In this document: one piece after another, positions 1 to 8,556 of the stretch
Numbering within the stretch: position 1 is the stretch's first letter
Layout: every line of letters begins with the position of its first letter
Assembly: GCF_029238675.1 (NCBI RefSeq)
Contig: NZ_JAQWFR010000028.1
Location: 1 to 64,000 of the forward strand
Length of the DNA stretch: 64,000 nt
Reading direction: 5' to 3'
Source of the DNA: Oceanicoccus sp.
GTDB lineage: Bacteria; Pseudomonadota; Gammaproteobacteria; Pseudomonadales; Dasaniaceae
Translations under genes and position numbers: made by a program
Notes under the pieces: generated by a model
What the model saw: the letters and a program-made list of their open reading frames with translations, nothing else
The model's database searches: none
What the model was told of the DNA's origin: nothing

Positions 1-284
1 TGCCGCCATCGAAGAAGCCTCCGCCTGAAAAGTAGCTATTAACTTCGATCACAGGCAGCCCTCCATTGAGTAATGAAGGGGGGGCGAGAGCAGGCAAAAC
101 CCCTTCCGTAAAAAAGCACGTAAGGCGTTGATAGTGGGTAATGAGGCAGGGTGCTCTAACGTCGATCTAACACTGGAAAAATGGCGCGCTAAGCCATTGA
201 TTTCTATAGTTTCAGAAGTTACCGAAAGTACTGTATACTTATCCGCTTCTTTTTCCCGAATAGCTAACAAAATCAGGTGCTTAC
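1..284. other. left-edge region without a confident gene
   Basis: No convincing gene lies here. The first 28 bases can be read in one forward frame as the last eight codons of a protein ending in TGA, but the other two forward frames also end within 42 bases, so the tail of an upstream gene cannot be assigned. A 73-codon reverse-strand frame and a 61-codon forward frame overlap each other across 49-313; neither looks like a protein. The right part carries a probable promoter for the next gene. Confidence 0.4.
211..239 (+). promoter_or_regulatory. probable sigma-70 promoter for the gene at 285
   Basis: A TTCAGA box (211-216) and a TATACT box (234-239) are separated by 17 bases. The -10 matches five of six consensus positions and the -35 four of six. 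This gives a leader of about 40 bases before the GTG start at 285. Prediction from sequence only. Confidence 0.4.
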
Positions 285-782
285 GTGATAAGTCACTACT
301 TTGCCTACGGTAGCAATATGAATCCCGCCCGAATGGGAGCTAGAGGCCTGTCTACCATTAATGCGCTAGCGGGAACCTTAGAGGGTTTTAGTTTGCGCTT
401 TGATAAGCGTGCTACTGGAAAAACCGGCGTCGCCTATGCCAATGTGGGCTATCAGCGTGATGGCCGTGTAGAGGGCGTTTTATACCAATTAGAACGGCCT
501 GAAGATATTGTTATTATGGATCCCTTTGAAGGCAACCCGGTACGCTACGGTCGTGAAGCCTTTTGTGTTAATACCGCTGAAGGTGTTGTTCATGCTTGGG
601 TTTATGTGGCCAATAAAGCCATGTTGGCAAAGGGTTTGTTACCAGAGCGTGCTTACTTAAATCATTTATTAGCTGGCAAGCAGTGGCACTCTAACACTTA
701 TCATCAGTGGCTTAGTGAACATATTTGTATTGAATCCGATAATGCTGATTCAGAACTCGACGGACTGATTTATAATGTCTAG
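285..782 (+). CDS. gamma-glutamylcyclotransferase (AIG2/GGCT-like) family protein
   Basis: A 165-residue protein opening with YFAYGSNMNPARM, the glycine-rich substrate loop of the gamma-glutamylcyclotransferase fold, and carrying DPFEGNPVRYGRE, whose glutamate is in the place of the family's catalytic acid. Family members release 5-oxoproline from gamma-glutamyl peptides or trim gamma-glutamylamines; the actual substrate is not readable from sequence. The start is GTG at 285, the only one that keeps the YGSN loop at the N-terminus. The gene overlaps epmC by 8 bases, so the two are probably co-translated. The protein appears cytoplasmic, with no signal peptide or membrane segment. Family confidence is high, enzymatic specificity low. 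Confidence 0.85.
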   Translation: MISHYFAYGSNMNPARMGARGLSTINALAGTLEGFSLRFDKRATGKTGVAYANVGYQRDGRVEGVLYQLERPEDIVIMDPFEGNPVRYGREAFCVNTAEGVVHAWVYVANKAMLAKGLLPERAYLNHLLAGKQWHSNTYHQWLSEHICIESDNADSELDGLIYNV

Positions 783-1341
783 CCCTGCAATGCAGCCTGC
801 TTTAATTACTCACAATGCCGAAGATTTAATAATCTTATTCGATGAGCTTTTTTCGGACGCTGAAAATACTCGCCTGATTAAAGGTGAGCAGGAGCCTATC
901 TATATTCCCGCCAATGATAAGCAGGCTTTTCATCAAGTGATTTTTGCCCATGGTTTTTTCTCCAGCGCCTTGCATGAAATCGCTCACTGGTGTGTTGCCG
1001 GTGAATTGCGACGTCAGCAATTAGATTATGGTTATTGGTACGCACCTGATGGTCGTAACCAACAGCAACAAGCTGAGTTTGAAAAAGTTGAAGTTAAACC
1101 CCAGGCTCTGGAATGGATTTTTTCCAAGGCTTGTCAGAAACAATTTCGTATCAGTGTTGATAATTTGAGTGGTGAAGCGACAGATGCTGGCCCGTTCAAA
1201 GCGGCCGTTTATCGGCAGACTTTATTTTTTTGTGAGCAGGGCTTGCCCGCAAGAGCCAAACACCTGGTGGACGCCTTGGCTGACTTTTACCAAAGGCCCA
1301 TTCCCACGGCCGCTCATTTTCAATTAGCAGAGCTGGGTTGA
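775..1341 (+). CDS. epmC: elongation factor P hydroxylase EpmC (YfcM)
   Basis: A 188-residue protein matching the YfcM/EpmC family over its whole length (E. coli about 180). EpmC hydroxylates the beta-lysyl-lysine side chain that EpmA/EpmB place on elongation factor P, the last step of that modification. Family signatures seen are HGFFSSALHEIAHW near residues 60-73, whose HExxH-like histidines probably bind iron, and the YGYWYAPDGR segment. It overlaps the preceding gene by 8 bases and is 3 bases from the next one, so it is the second gene of a tight run. epmA, epmB and efp are not in the window. No membrane segments; cytoplasmic. Confidence 0.92.
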   Translation: MSSPAMQPALITHNAEDLIILFDELFSDAENTRLIKGEQEPIYIPANDKQAFHQVIFAHGFFSSALHEIAHWCVAGELRRQQLDYGYWYAPDGRNQQQQAEFEKVEVKPQALEWIFSKACQKQFRISVDNLSGEATDAGPFKAAVYRQTLFFCEQGLPARAKHLVDALADFYQRPIPTAAHFQLAELG

Positions 1342-1344
1342 AGT

Positions 1345-2241
1345 ATGCCATCACAACCGGTTTATCTGATTGACGCTTCGATCTATATTTTTCGCGCTTA
1401 TTTTTCTATGCCCGATGAATGGTTTAGTCCAGAAGGTTATTCCGTTAATGCCCTAAATGGCTATACCCAATTTTTACTAAAATTTCTCCAGCAAGTTAAA
1501 CCCCAACAAATCGCCATTGCCTACGATGAGAGCTTGGGCACTTGTTTTCGTAATGATATTTACCCAGGGTATAAAGCCAGTAGGATGCTGCCCGATGAGG
1601 AGCTGGCTTTTCAGTTAGAGGCTTGCAAGGCCCTAACAGAAATTATGGGCATACCGACCTTTGCCAGCGACCGTTACGAAGCCGATGATATTATTGCTAC
1701 CCTTGCCCATTCAGCACAACAGCGCGGCGATGATGTAACCATCGTTTCACGGGATAAAGACCTTGGACAAATTCTAAAACAAACCAACGATATATTGTGG
1801 GATTATGCCGCTGACAAACGTATCGCTACGGGTGATTTTATTGATCATTATGCTGTGGAGTCACAGCAAATGACTGACTTTTTGGCTTTGGTGGGGGATA
1901 CCATTGATGATATTCCCGGCGTACCCGGTATTGGTAAAAAAACCGCCGCTGCTTTATTGAGGCAGTTTGGTAGCCTGGATAATATGCATAAGGATTTAAG
2001 CGCTGTAGCGGCTTCAGGGCTGCGAGGTGCTAAAGCTATTGCAGATAAGTTGCTGGACTATCGCTCGCAAATAAAAATGGCTCAAGCTTTGGTCCGCTTG
2101 GAATATAATGTGCCGGCGCTGGCCGATGCCTCTTTAAATTGGCAGCCGGCCTCAAAAGATACCGTAGCCTTTTTTCTCGATGAATATGCTTTAGGGCAAC
2201 GATTCCAGCGTCAGCTGGATAATGGCTACTGCTGGAAATAA
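1345..2241 (+). CDS. xni: 5'-3' exonuclease / flap endonuclease, Xni (ExoIX) type
   Basis: A 298-residue stand-alone homologue of the DNA polymerase I 5'-nuclease domain. Metal-binding acidic motifs are visible: LIDASIYIFRAYF at the N-terminus, AYDESLGTCFRNDIYPGYKASR, YEADDIIATLA, SRDKDLGQIL, and the GDTIDDIPGVPGIGKKTAAALL helix-hairpin-helix. Such proteins process flaps and 5' ends during replication and repair. It is somewhat longer than E. coli Xni (about 250 residues), and unlike many Xni proteins it keeps the full acidic set, so it may act more like a polymerase I 5'-nuclease. It begins 3 bases after epmC and ends 2 bases before pdxB. The symbol is by family resemblance; the pol I fold is certain. 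Confidence 0.85.
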   Translation: MPSQPVYLIDASIYIFRAYFSMPDEWFSPEGYSVNALNGYTQFLLKFLQQVKPQQIAIAYDESLGTCFRNDIYPGYKASRMLPDEELAFQLEACKALTEIMGIPTFASDRYEADDIIATLAHSAQQRGDDVTIVSRDKDLGQILKQTNDILWDYAADKRIATGDFIDHYAVESQQMTDFLALVGDTIDDIPGVPGIGKKTAAALLRQFGSLDNMHKDLSAVAASGLRGAKAIADKLLDYRSQIKMAQALVRLEYNVPALADASLNWQPASKDTVAFFLDEYALGQRFQRQLDNGYCWK

Positions 2242-2243
2242 CC

Positions 2244-3392
2244 ATGACACGTTTTACCATTATTGCCGATGAGAATATCCCCAATGTAGCGCAGCGTTTT
2301 GCAGGACTGGGTGATGTAACTACAGTTAATGGTCGCAAGCTGAGTTCACAACAATTGCAGCAAGCCGATATTTTATTAGTTCGCTCAGTAACTCAGGTTG
2401 ATCAGCATTTACTAGCCGGAACACCGGTAAGTTTTGTAGCCACGGCCACCATCGGTACTGACCATTTGGATATCGATTATTTAGAGGCCAATAATATAGG
2501 CTGGGCCAGCGCCCCCGGTTGCAATGCCAATTCAGTAGTCGACTATGTACTTAGCGCCTTTTGTCGGCTGCAAGGCTTGCTGGAATTGCTGCTCGCCGAC
2601 GGTACCGTGGGTATTGTAGGTATGGGCAATGTAGGTCATCGTCTCTATCAACGCTTAAGTAATCTGGGTATTCGTTGCATCGCCTATGATCCCTTAATCG
2701 ACCCAAAACGCTATCCCATTCTGGGTGACCTTGATGCGGTACTGAAGGCTGATGTCATATGTCTTCACGCTCCACTCACCAGCACTGGTGCTCACCCCAG
2801 CTTTCACCTGTTAGATGCCGAACGCCTGGCGGATATTAACCCTGGCACCGTTATCATTAATGCCGGCAGAGGTGCTGTTATAGATAACAAGGCTTTAAAA
2901 GAACTATTGAGCCAGCGTGATGACCTTTGCTCTGTGTTGGATGTTTGGGAAGGCGAGCCAAACCCTGATATGGAATTACTCAAAAGCGTAGATTTGGCTA
3001 GCCCTCATATCGCAGGTTATAGCCATGATGGAAAGCTGGCCGGCACAGAGATGATTTATCAAGCCAGTTGTGATTTTTTCTCGCAACGGCCCGATACTAT
3101 AGCGCCGTTAGAAACAAATGATCATTTAAGTTTAGAGCTGACTGAGCACTACAATGTTATCGCTGCAATGAGAGAGGCGGTATTGTCTTGTTATGATATT
3201 GCACAGGATGACCAGCGCTTTAGGGGCAGCTTGCTGCATTGCGAGCCGCAGCAACGAGCTGTTGAATTTGATCGTTTACGCAAAAACTATCCTGTGCGTA
3301 GAGAGTTATCCCGATACCGCATTGCCAACCTCAACGAGTTGGATGCTGCGGTGATAACAGGTCTTAAGGCGCTAGGTTTTATTTGCCGCTAA
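2244..3392 (+). CDS. pdxB: erythronate-4-phosphate dehydrogenase
   Basis: A 382-residue D-isomer-specific 2-hydroxyacid dehydrogenase of the PdxB subfamily. It oxidises 4-phosphoerythronate with NAD in de novo pyridoxal 5'-phosphate synthesis. Visible are the N-terminal IIADENIPN, the ATIGTDHLD segment, the Rossmann loop GIVGMGNVGHRLY near residues 118-130, NAGRGAVID carrying the catalytic arginine, and the SPHIAGYSHDGK catalytic histidine region. A C-terminal extension of about 90 residues beyond the catalytic domain is typical of PdxB and separates it from other family dehydrogenases. Its last 14 bases overlap the convergent small gene on the other strand. Confidence 0.95.
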   Translation: MTRFTIIADENIPNVAQRFAGLGDVTTVNGRKLSSQQLQQADILLVRSVTQVDQHLLAGTPVSFVATATIGTDHLDIDYLEANNIGWASAPGCNANSVVDYVLSAFCRLQGLLELLLADGTVGIVGMGNVGHRLYQRLSNLGIRCIAYDPLIDPKRYPILGDLDAVLKADVICLHAPLTSTGAHPSFHLLDAERLADINPGTVIINAGRGAVIDNKALKELLSQRDDLCSVLDVWEGEPNPDMELLKSVDLASPHIAGYSHDGKLAGTEMIYQASCDFFSQRPDTIAPLETNDHLSLELTEHYNVIAAMREAVLSCYDIAQDDQRFRGSLLHCEPQQRAVEFDRLRKNYPVRRELSRYRIANLNELDAAVITGLKALGFICR

Positions 3393-3588
3393 AGTTGGGT
3401 CCATAGATAGAGGTGATTTCTTGTTCCAGTGCTGCGCAGGCATCAAGAATCATCTTTTCAGTAATAGGATGTTCGTTACCCTCTGGATCTATGATGGCAC
3501 CATGGTAACCATCGTCAATAAATGGTTCGTCACATAGCGGTGAGTCTAGTTCTAAGTATTCATCGATATTAACATACAGTTCAGCCAT
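3379..3588 (-). CDS. small acidic hypothetical protein
   Basis: A 69-residue acidic protein starting MAELYVNIDEYLELD and ending GPNFSGK. I do not recognise the family. An upstream in-frame ATG would add 15 residues, but the ATG at 3588 has an AGGA ribosome-binding site 8 bases before it, which decides the start. It has no membrane segment or cysteine. The middle (GAIIDPEGNEHPITEKMILDAC) reads like a small conserved domain followed by a helix. The gene runs convergently into pdxB, overlapping it by 14 bases, so it probably has its own promoter in the 3589-3838 gap. Confidence 0.7.
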   Translation of the reverse strand: MAELYVNIDEYLELDSPLCDEPFIDDGYHGAIIDPEGNEHPITEKMILDACAALEQEITSIYGPNFSGK

Positions 3589-3838
3589 AATTCTTTTCCT
3601 ATAAAGTCCGGGTTTTATCGCTTCTGACAACATGTCGTTTTTTATAGTTATACTGTTAAACTTTAATGACAGATTGCTTGTTCTTTATTGATTTTATAGT
3701 TGTTATTAATTTTATTAGTGACAAAGCCGTCTGCTTGATATTCAGTATAGGTGCGTTGTTTGACACTACAACTGGCGTTTTTCACATTAATTAATGGGCT
3801 TATTTACAATTCAAGGCACACAATTCAAGGTTTTTTAG

Positions 3839-4969
3839 ATGTTTAAGTTAGGGTTGATTATTAATCCTCTGGCAGGTATCGGTGGCCCGCTGGCCCTGAA
3901 GGGCAGTGATGGCAAAGCAATAGTTGCTGAGGCCCTAAGTCGTGGTGCTAAACCCCGCTCACCGGGGCGTGCGATAGAGGCATTAAAGGCCATAGGTTCT
4001 CAAGTTAAAGTTCTTGGCTTGTCCGGTGCCATGGGGGGCGATATAGCTCAAGCCGTGGGTTTACCTTTCGAGGCTATCGGTGAGTCATCATCACCCTCAA
4101 GTGCAGAGGATACCAAAGCCGCAGCTATAAGCCTGAAAGAGCAGGGTGTAGACCTGATTCTGTTTGCTGGTGGTGACGGCACGGCCAGGGATATCTTGGA
4201 GGCGGTAGGCTCTGATTACCCCGTTTTGGGCATTCCAGCTGGTGTAAAAATGCACTCCGGCGTTTATGCGGTATCCCCGCAAGCTGCCGGTGAAATCGTT
4301 AAGCTACTGATCGGCGGTCAATTAGTCGATATCGGTTTAGCTGAAGTGCGAGATATTGATGAAGAAAGGTTTCGGCAGGGTATTGTCACCTCGTATTTTT
4401 ATGGTGAGTTATTAGTGCCCAGGGAAGGACGTTTTCTTCAGCAGGTCAAATCCTCAGGCCGAGAAGTAGAAGCAATTGTCTTGCAGGATATTGCGGCGGA
4501 TATTGTCGAGTCGATGGAGGATGACCTTCTTTATATTATCGGCCCCGGCACTACTCCAAGAGCAGTAATGGAAGAGTTGGGTCTAGAAAACACCTTGTTG
4601 GGCTTCGATGCTCTTTTAAACAGCAAGTCAGTGGGTACAGATTTAGATGAGCAGGCTTTATTTAAGCTGGTTCAGCAACACCAGTTAGCCGTTAAAATTA
4701 TTATTACTGCCATTGGCGGTCAGGGGCATATTATTGGCCGGGGAAACCAGCAATTAAGCCCTCGTACTATCCGTGCCGCTGGTTTAGATAACGTCATTAT
4801 CTTAGCCACAAAAACCAAAATTACCGAATTGCAGGGGCGCCCATTACAGGTGGATAGTAATGACCCGGCGTTAGATCAAGAGCTTGCTGGTTATCGCAAG
4901 GTGATCACTGGTTATCATGATGCGATTATGTACCCTGTTGGCTTATCCGTTGAAAAACATAGTGAATGA
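3839..4969 (+). CDS. ATP-NAD kinase family protein (COG3199 type)
   Basis: A 376-residue protein with the NAD-kinase/diacylglycerol-kinase fold. Seen are LGLIINPLAGIGGPLALKGSDG at the N-terminus, the FAGGDGTARDI motif near residues 107-117 (the GGDG phosphate loop of this superfamily) and GIPAGVKMHSGVYAVSP, equivalent to the NAD-kinase GxPAGxK stretch. The C-terminal half contains IIGPGTTPRAVMEEL and ITAIGGQGHIIGRGNQQ. This is the COG3199 (AcoX-like) branch, distinct from housekeeping NadK, and its substrate is not settled. It stands alone, with 200 bases upstream and a weak CAAGG site before the ATG. Confidence 0.85.
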   Translation: MFKLGLIINPLAGIGGPLALKGSDGKAIVAEALSRGAKPRSPGRAIEALKAIGSQVKVLGLSGAMGGDIAQAVGLPFEAIGESSSPSSAEDTKAAAISLKEQGVDLILFAGGDGTARDILEAVGSDYPVLGIPAGVKMHSGVYAVSPQAAGEIVKLLIGGQLVDIGLAEVRDIDEERFRQGIVTSYFYGELLVPREGRFLQQVKSSGREVEAIVLQDIAADIVESMEDDLLYIIGPGTTPRAVMEELGLENTLLGFDALLNSKSVGTDLDEQALFKLVQQHQLAVKIIITAIGGQGHIIGRGNQQLSPRTIRAAGLDNVIILATKTKITELQGRPLQVDSNDPALDQELAGYRKVITGYHDAIMYPVGLSVEKHSE

Positions 4970-5340
4970 AAGAGTAATATAAGCTATTTAGCAGGGCCTT
5001 GCTGAAAGTAACCTTAATGCCGGCCGTTTTTTCTATGGGTCCGGTCAATGTTATGAGGGCTTAGGTATTATCAGTGTAGATTGGTTTTTGCCCGTATTAT
5101 TGATCACCCCTTTAGAGGGTTTCTGGTTGCTATTAGTAAGACGCCAAAAGTCAGGCTATTTGTATGATGCAAATCATCCCAATTTAGCAAGTGCGTGTCG
5201 AAATAGTTTACATTTTTAGACGATGCTTTCCGAGTAACAAATCATAACTAGTTAAGAAACAAAGGTTATTTAAAAGTGGTATAAACTATGCGTATAACCA
5301 GGTTACTAAATCATATTTCTTATCAGGGCAGGGATATACC
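4970..5340. other. intergenic region before the PEP-CTERM gene
   Basis: This 371-base stretch has no confident gene. One forward frame is open for 75 codons (4992-5219) but contains no usable start before its middle and may be chance or a gene remnant. Bases 5220-5340 are AT-rich and should hold the promoter of the PEP-CTERM gene; a GTATAAACT stretch near 5280-5290 is a candidate -10 but has no good -35. A GGCAGGGATAT stretch lies just before the ATG at 5341. Confidence 0.4.
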
Positions 5341-6021
5341 ATGGAAAAGAATAACCTTTGGGTCGTTAGGGCCAGTCTAGCCATCGCATTTGTTTTTTCG
5401 AGTTACGTTCAGGGAGTTATTATTGATGATGTCAGTGATGACTTTTCAGCTGCCTGGGCCTACAGTGTTCCCGCATCTACGGGCACGGTTAGTGCTACAG
5501 CGACTTTCGATATTACCAGTATTTCTATATCACAACTCGTGATGGCTATTACGATCGAGAATACAACTACGCTGGGCGACTTAGGCAACGCAGGTCTGGC
5601 GTCTTTTGGTTTCAATATTAATGCGGATGCAACTGGGGCTAGCATTGCAGGTGGTTCGATATTTGACAGTACCGGGGTTCAGCAAAATCTACCGTCAATT
5701 GATAATAATATTGATGTTTGTATATGGGCTGCCAATAACTGTCAGGGAGGCGCACAAGGTAATTTATTGGCGGCAGGCGACTCTGACTCTTTCACATTGA
5801 CCCTTGATTTTGCTAATAATTATCTAGCCAGTTTTGATCTGGATACCTTTGGCGTAAAATTTCAAACAGGCAAAGGCAGTTTTGAATTGGAAGGTTGTGT
5901 AAGCACTGATCCCAACTGCAACACTACAGTCCCGGAACCTGGTGCACTAGCGCTATTAGGTCTGGGTATTACCGGACTTGGTCTGGCTCGCCGAAGATAT
6001 CGCCTAGTAAGTCATTATTAA
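5341..6021 (+). CDS. PEP-CTERM sorting domain protein
   Basis: A 226-residue secreted protein. It starts with a hydrophobic signal segment (residues 8-25) and ends with a typical PEP-CTERM tail: VPEPG at residues 197-201, a glycine/leucine-rich transmembrane stretch, then an RRR cluster. Exosortase systems recognise this tail and move the protein to the envelope or exopolysaccharide matrix. The body is rich in Thr, Ser, Asn and Asp with few charged blocks, suggesting an all-beta domain, and has cysteine pairs near residues 121-128 and 183-191. No exosortase gene is in the window, so the sorting machinery must be elsewhere. It is followed at once by a terminator shared with alaA. The specific role is unknown. 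Confidence 0.88.
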   Translation: MEKNNLWVVRASLAIAFVFSSYVQGVIIDDVSDDFSAAWAYSVPASTGTVSATATFDITSISISQLVMAITIENTTTLGDLGNAGLASFGFNINADATGASIAGGSIFDSTGVQQNLPSIDNNIDVCIWAANNCQGGAQGNLLAAGDSDSFTLTLDFANNYLASFDLDTFGVKFQTGKGSFELEGCVSTDPNCNTTVPEPGALALLGLGITGLGLARRRYRLVSHY

Positions 6022-6024
6022 TCG

Positions 6025-6052
6025 AAAACGGCGCAAGTTGCGCCGTTTTTTT
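6025..6052. terminator. bidirectional rho-independent terminator
   Basis: A GC-rich inverted repeat (AACGGCGCAA pairing with TTGCGCCGTT) is flanked by A4 on the left and a run of seven T on the right. It sits between the stop of the PEP-CTERM gene and the stop of the convergent alaA gene, so it can end transcripts from both sides. Confidence 0.85.
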
Positions 6053-6065
6053 CGCTTTAATAAAG

Positions 6066-7280
6066 CTAGTAGCGGGATAGGAAGGCTGAAAAGCGCTCCA
6101 GTGCATGGGTGAGGTCATCTTTGCGTGGCAGGAATACCACGCGCAAATGATCAGTGGAGGGCCAGTTAAAGGCAGAACCCTGCACCAACAGAATTTTCTC
6201 CTGTTGCAAGAAATCCAGTACCAGCTTTTCATCGTTATCAATTTTAAACTTTTTGGCATCCAGTTTAGGGAACATATAAATTGCCCCTTTGGGTTTGGTG
6301 CAGCTAACCCCGGGAATTTGATTTAATAATTTATAGGCCAGGTCTCTTTGCTCAAGCAGGCGGCCACCGGGTAATACCAGATCATTAATACTTTGATAGC
6401 CACCCAAACACGTTTGTATGGCATGCTGGGCAGGAACGTTAGCGCATAGGCGCATAGAGGCGAGGATATCCAGGCCTTCGATATAATCTTGAGCGCGATG
6501 CTTGGCGCCACTTAGCATCATCCAGCCACTGCGAAAGCCCGCTAACCGATAAGCTTTTGAGAGGCCGTTAAAGGTTACACAAAGTGCATCGTTAGTTAAC
6601 GTGCCTAAAGGAATATGTTGGGCCTCATCGTATAAAATCTTATCGTAAATCTCATCGGCCAAAATAATCAGATTGTGTTGCTCGGCCAAATCGACAATTT
6701 GCTGCAATAGCTCTTTAGAATAAACTGCACCCGTTGGGTTATTCGGGTTAATCACCACAATCGCCTTAGTCTTATCAGTGATCTTGGCTTTGATATCGTC
6801 GATATCCGGAAACCAGTCCGCCTGCTCGTCACAGATATAGTGAACCGGTGTGCCGCCAGCCAGTGAAGCCGATGCCGTCCATAATGGGTAGTCAGGAGCC
6901 GGGATTAGCACCTCGTCGCCATTATTCAACAAGGCTTGCAAGGCCATAGTGATCAGTTCGCTCACACCATTGCCCAGATAAATATCATCAATATCGACAT
7001 TGAGCATGCCGCGCTGCTGATAGTGCTGCATAACCGCTTTGCGGGCTGAGTAAAGTCCCTTGGATTCACAATATCCCTGGCTGGTGGGTAAAAGTCGAAT
7101 AACATCCTGGATAATTTCATCAGGGGCATCAAAGCCGAACGGGGCAGGGTTGCCAACATTCAATTTAAGTATGCGGTGACCTTCTTCCTCAAGCCGATTA
7201 GCTTCAACCAGCACGGGTCCACGGATGTCATAGCAGACATTAGCCAGTTTGGTGGACTTTTGAAAATGTGGTTTGCTCAA
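6066..7280 (-). CDS. alaA: glutamate-pyruvate aminotransferase AlaA
   Basis: A 404-residue class I PLP aminotransferase, the same size as E. coli AlaA/YfbQ (405). It transfers the amino group of glutamate to pyruvate to make alanine. Visible: LNVGNPAPFGFDAPDEI near the N-terminus, PDYPLWTASASLAGG, the NPNNPTGAVYS substrate loop, ADEIYDKILYD, and NGLSKAYRLAGFRSGW, whose lysine forms the Schiff base with PLP. The IRGPV...EGHRILKLN opening is characteristic of AlaA rather than AspC. It is monocistronic, divergent from msrB over a 174-base gap, and ends at the shared terminator. Confidence 0.93.
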   Translation of the reverse strand: MSKPHFQKSTKLANVCYDIRGPVLVEANRLEEEGHRILKLNVGNPAPFGFDAPDEIIQDVIRLLPTSQGYCESKGLYSARKAVMQHYQQRGMLNVDIDDIYLGNGVSELITMALQALLNNGDEVLIPAPDYPLWTASASLAGGTPVHYICDEQADWFPDIDDIKAKITDKTKAIVVINPNNPTGAVYSKELLQQIVDLAEQHNLIILADEIYDKILYDEAQHIPLGTLTNDALCVTFNGLSKAYRLAGFRSGWMMLSGAKHRAQDYIEGLDILASMRLCANVPAQHAIQTCLGGYQSINDLVLPGGRLLEQRDLAYKLLNQIPGVSCTKPKGAIYMFPKLDAKKFKIDNDEKLVLDFLQQEKILLVQGSAFNWPSTDHLRVVFLPRKDDLTHALERFSAFLSRY

Positions 7281-7454
7281 CGGTGCTCGCCTTACAGTTA
7301 GAGTTATTCTTTAAGTTAGGTAAACCAGTGTAGGCCGGTTTTCGTAATAATTTTGTATTTTAAGAAAAAATAACGGCTGATGCTATGAGGTTTTCCCGTT
7401 ATGGCGGTCAGATAGCGCATAATTAACAGATTAATCAGCGATTAGGAGAAAAGT

Positions 7455-7853
7455 ATGGCCGATATCGAGAAAACCGAACAAGAGTGGCGCCAACAGTTAA
7501 CAGAAGAAGAATTTTATATCTGCCGCCAAAAGGGCACAGAGAGAGCTTTTACAGGCAAGTACAATGACGAAAAGGCCAAGGGGCAATTTAACTGCACCTG
7601 CTGTGGTGAGCCCTTATTTGATTCAGAAGCCAAATATGATTCTGGCTCAGGTTGGCCTAGCTTCTATCAGCCTTTAGCGGATGAGGTGATTTTAGAAGAC
7701 CGCGATGTTAGCCACGGTATGGTACGTGTTGAGGTAATGTGCAAGCGCTGTGGCTCACATTTGGGTCATGTCTTTAATGATGGCCCCCAACCAACCGGTA
7801 TGCGTTATTGCATAAACTCCGCCTCACTCAAGTTGAATAAGACCGGCGAATGA
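7455..7853 (+). CDS. msrB: peptide-methionine (R)-S-oxide reductase
   Basis: A 132-residue MsrB that reduces methionine-R-sulfoxide in proteins with thioredoxin. Structural zinc cysteines are C47/C50 and C96/C99; the catalytic cysteine is C119 in RYCINSASL. Other signatures are the [11 protein letters not shown] loop and [10 protein letters not shown]. There is no signal peptide, so this is the cytoplasmic form. An AGGAGA ribosome-binding site precedes the ATG. Its stop overlaps the next gene by 4 bases (ATGA), which indicates translational coupling to the Tag-like protein. Confidence 0.95.
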   Translation: MADIEKTEQEWRQQLTEEEFYICRQKGTERAFTGKYNDEKAKGQFNCTCCGEPLFDSEAKYDSGSGWPSFYQPLADEVILEDRDVSHGMVRVEVMCKRCGSHLGHVFNDGPQPTGMRYCINSASLKLNKTGE

Positions 7854-8521
7854 AAGAATTTGATTGGATTTACCAGCATGTAGTGGAGCGCCTGGGCAGT
7901 GCCCGTGAATTAGAAAGCTATATGCCCAAGCCAGCCACCACCAGGCAGTTGCGAGCTAAAGACGATGCCTTCTATTTATCAACCATGTGCCGCAGGGTGT
8001 TTAGAGCCGGTTTAAAACACTCCGTAGTGGATAACAAATGGCCCGGCTTTGAAAAGGCGTTCTTTGGCTTTAACCCTCGCCGCGTTGCGATGATGAGCGA
8101 TGAGGAGATGGATAGCCTAATGGGCAATACCGATATCATCCGTCATTGGAATAAAATCAAGTCAGTGCGTTATAACGCCAGTTTGATGCTTGAAATGATG
8201 GGTGAGCACGGCAGCATCGGTAATTGGTTGGCGCAATGGCCTGCTGATGATGTAGTTGGTTTATGGGCCTTATTAAAAAAAGAGGGCGCTCAACTGGGTG
8301 GTAACTCAGGCCCTTATTTTCTCAGAATGGTGGGCAAAGATACCTTTGTACTAACTGAAGATGTAGTCGTAGCCCTAAAGGCTCAGGGTGTTGTCGATAA
8401 AAAACCAACCAGCCAAAAGGACCTGAAGCTAGTTCAGTCAGCATTTAATCAATGGGCAGAGCAGAGCGGAAGGCCCTTATGCCAAATCAGTCGATTGCTG
8501 GCAATGACGGTTAATTACTAG
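7850..8521 (+). CDS. DNA-3-methyladenine glycosylase I (Tag)-like protein, catalytic residues not conserved
   Basis: A 223-residue protein whose middle aligns by eye with E. coli Tag: the segment from FYLSTMC through [18 protein letters not shown] to IIRHWNKI parallels Tag's helix-hairpin-helix core (FDPVKVAAM, IIRHRGKI). At the place of Tag's base-recognition glutamate (E38) this protein has an arginine (R49). The N-terminal Cys and the C-terminal His/Cys of Tag's zinc site are also absent. It may be a divergent glycosylase or a DNA-binding relative without glycosylase activity. It is coupled to msrB by a 4-base overlap, which suggests a damage-response unit. A T8G8 homopolymer run follows its stop codon directly. 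Confidence 0.75.
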   Translation: MKEFDWIYQHVVERLGSARELESYMPKPATTRQLRAKDDAFYLSTMCRRVFRAGLKHSVVDNKWPGFEKAFFGFNPRRVAMMSDEEMDSLMGNTDIIRHWNKIKSVRYNASLMLEMMGEHGSIGNWLAQWPADDVVGLWALLKKEGAQLGGNSGPYFLRMVGKDTFVLTEDVVVALKAQGVVDKKPTSQKDLKLVQSAFNQWAEQSGRPLCQISRLLAMTVNY

Positions 8522-8556
8522 TTTTTTTTGGGGGGGGTAAAGATAAAGAGAAAGAA

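Noticed and set aside
1-42. C-terminal end of an upstream gene
   Set aside because: All three forward frames end within 42 bases, so no frame can be chosen from the fragment.
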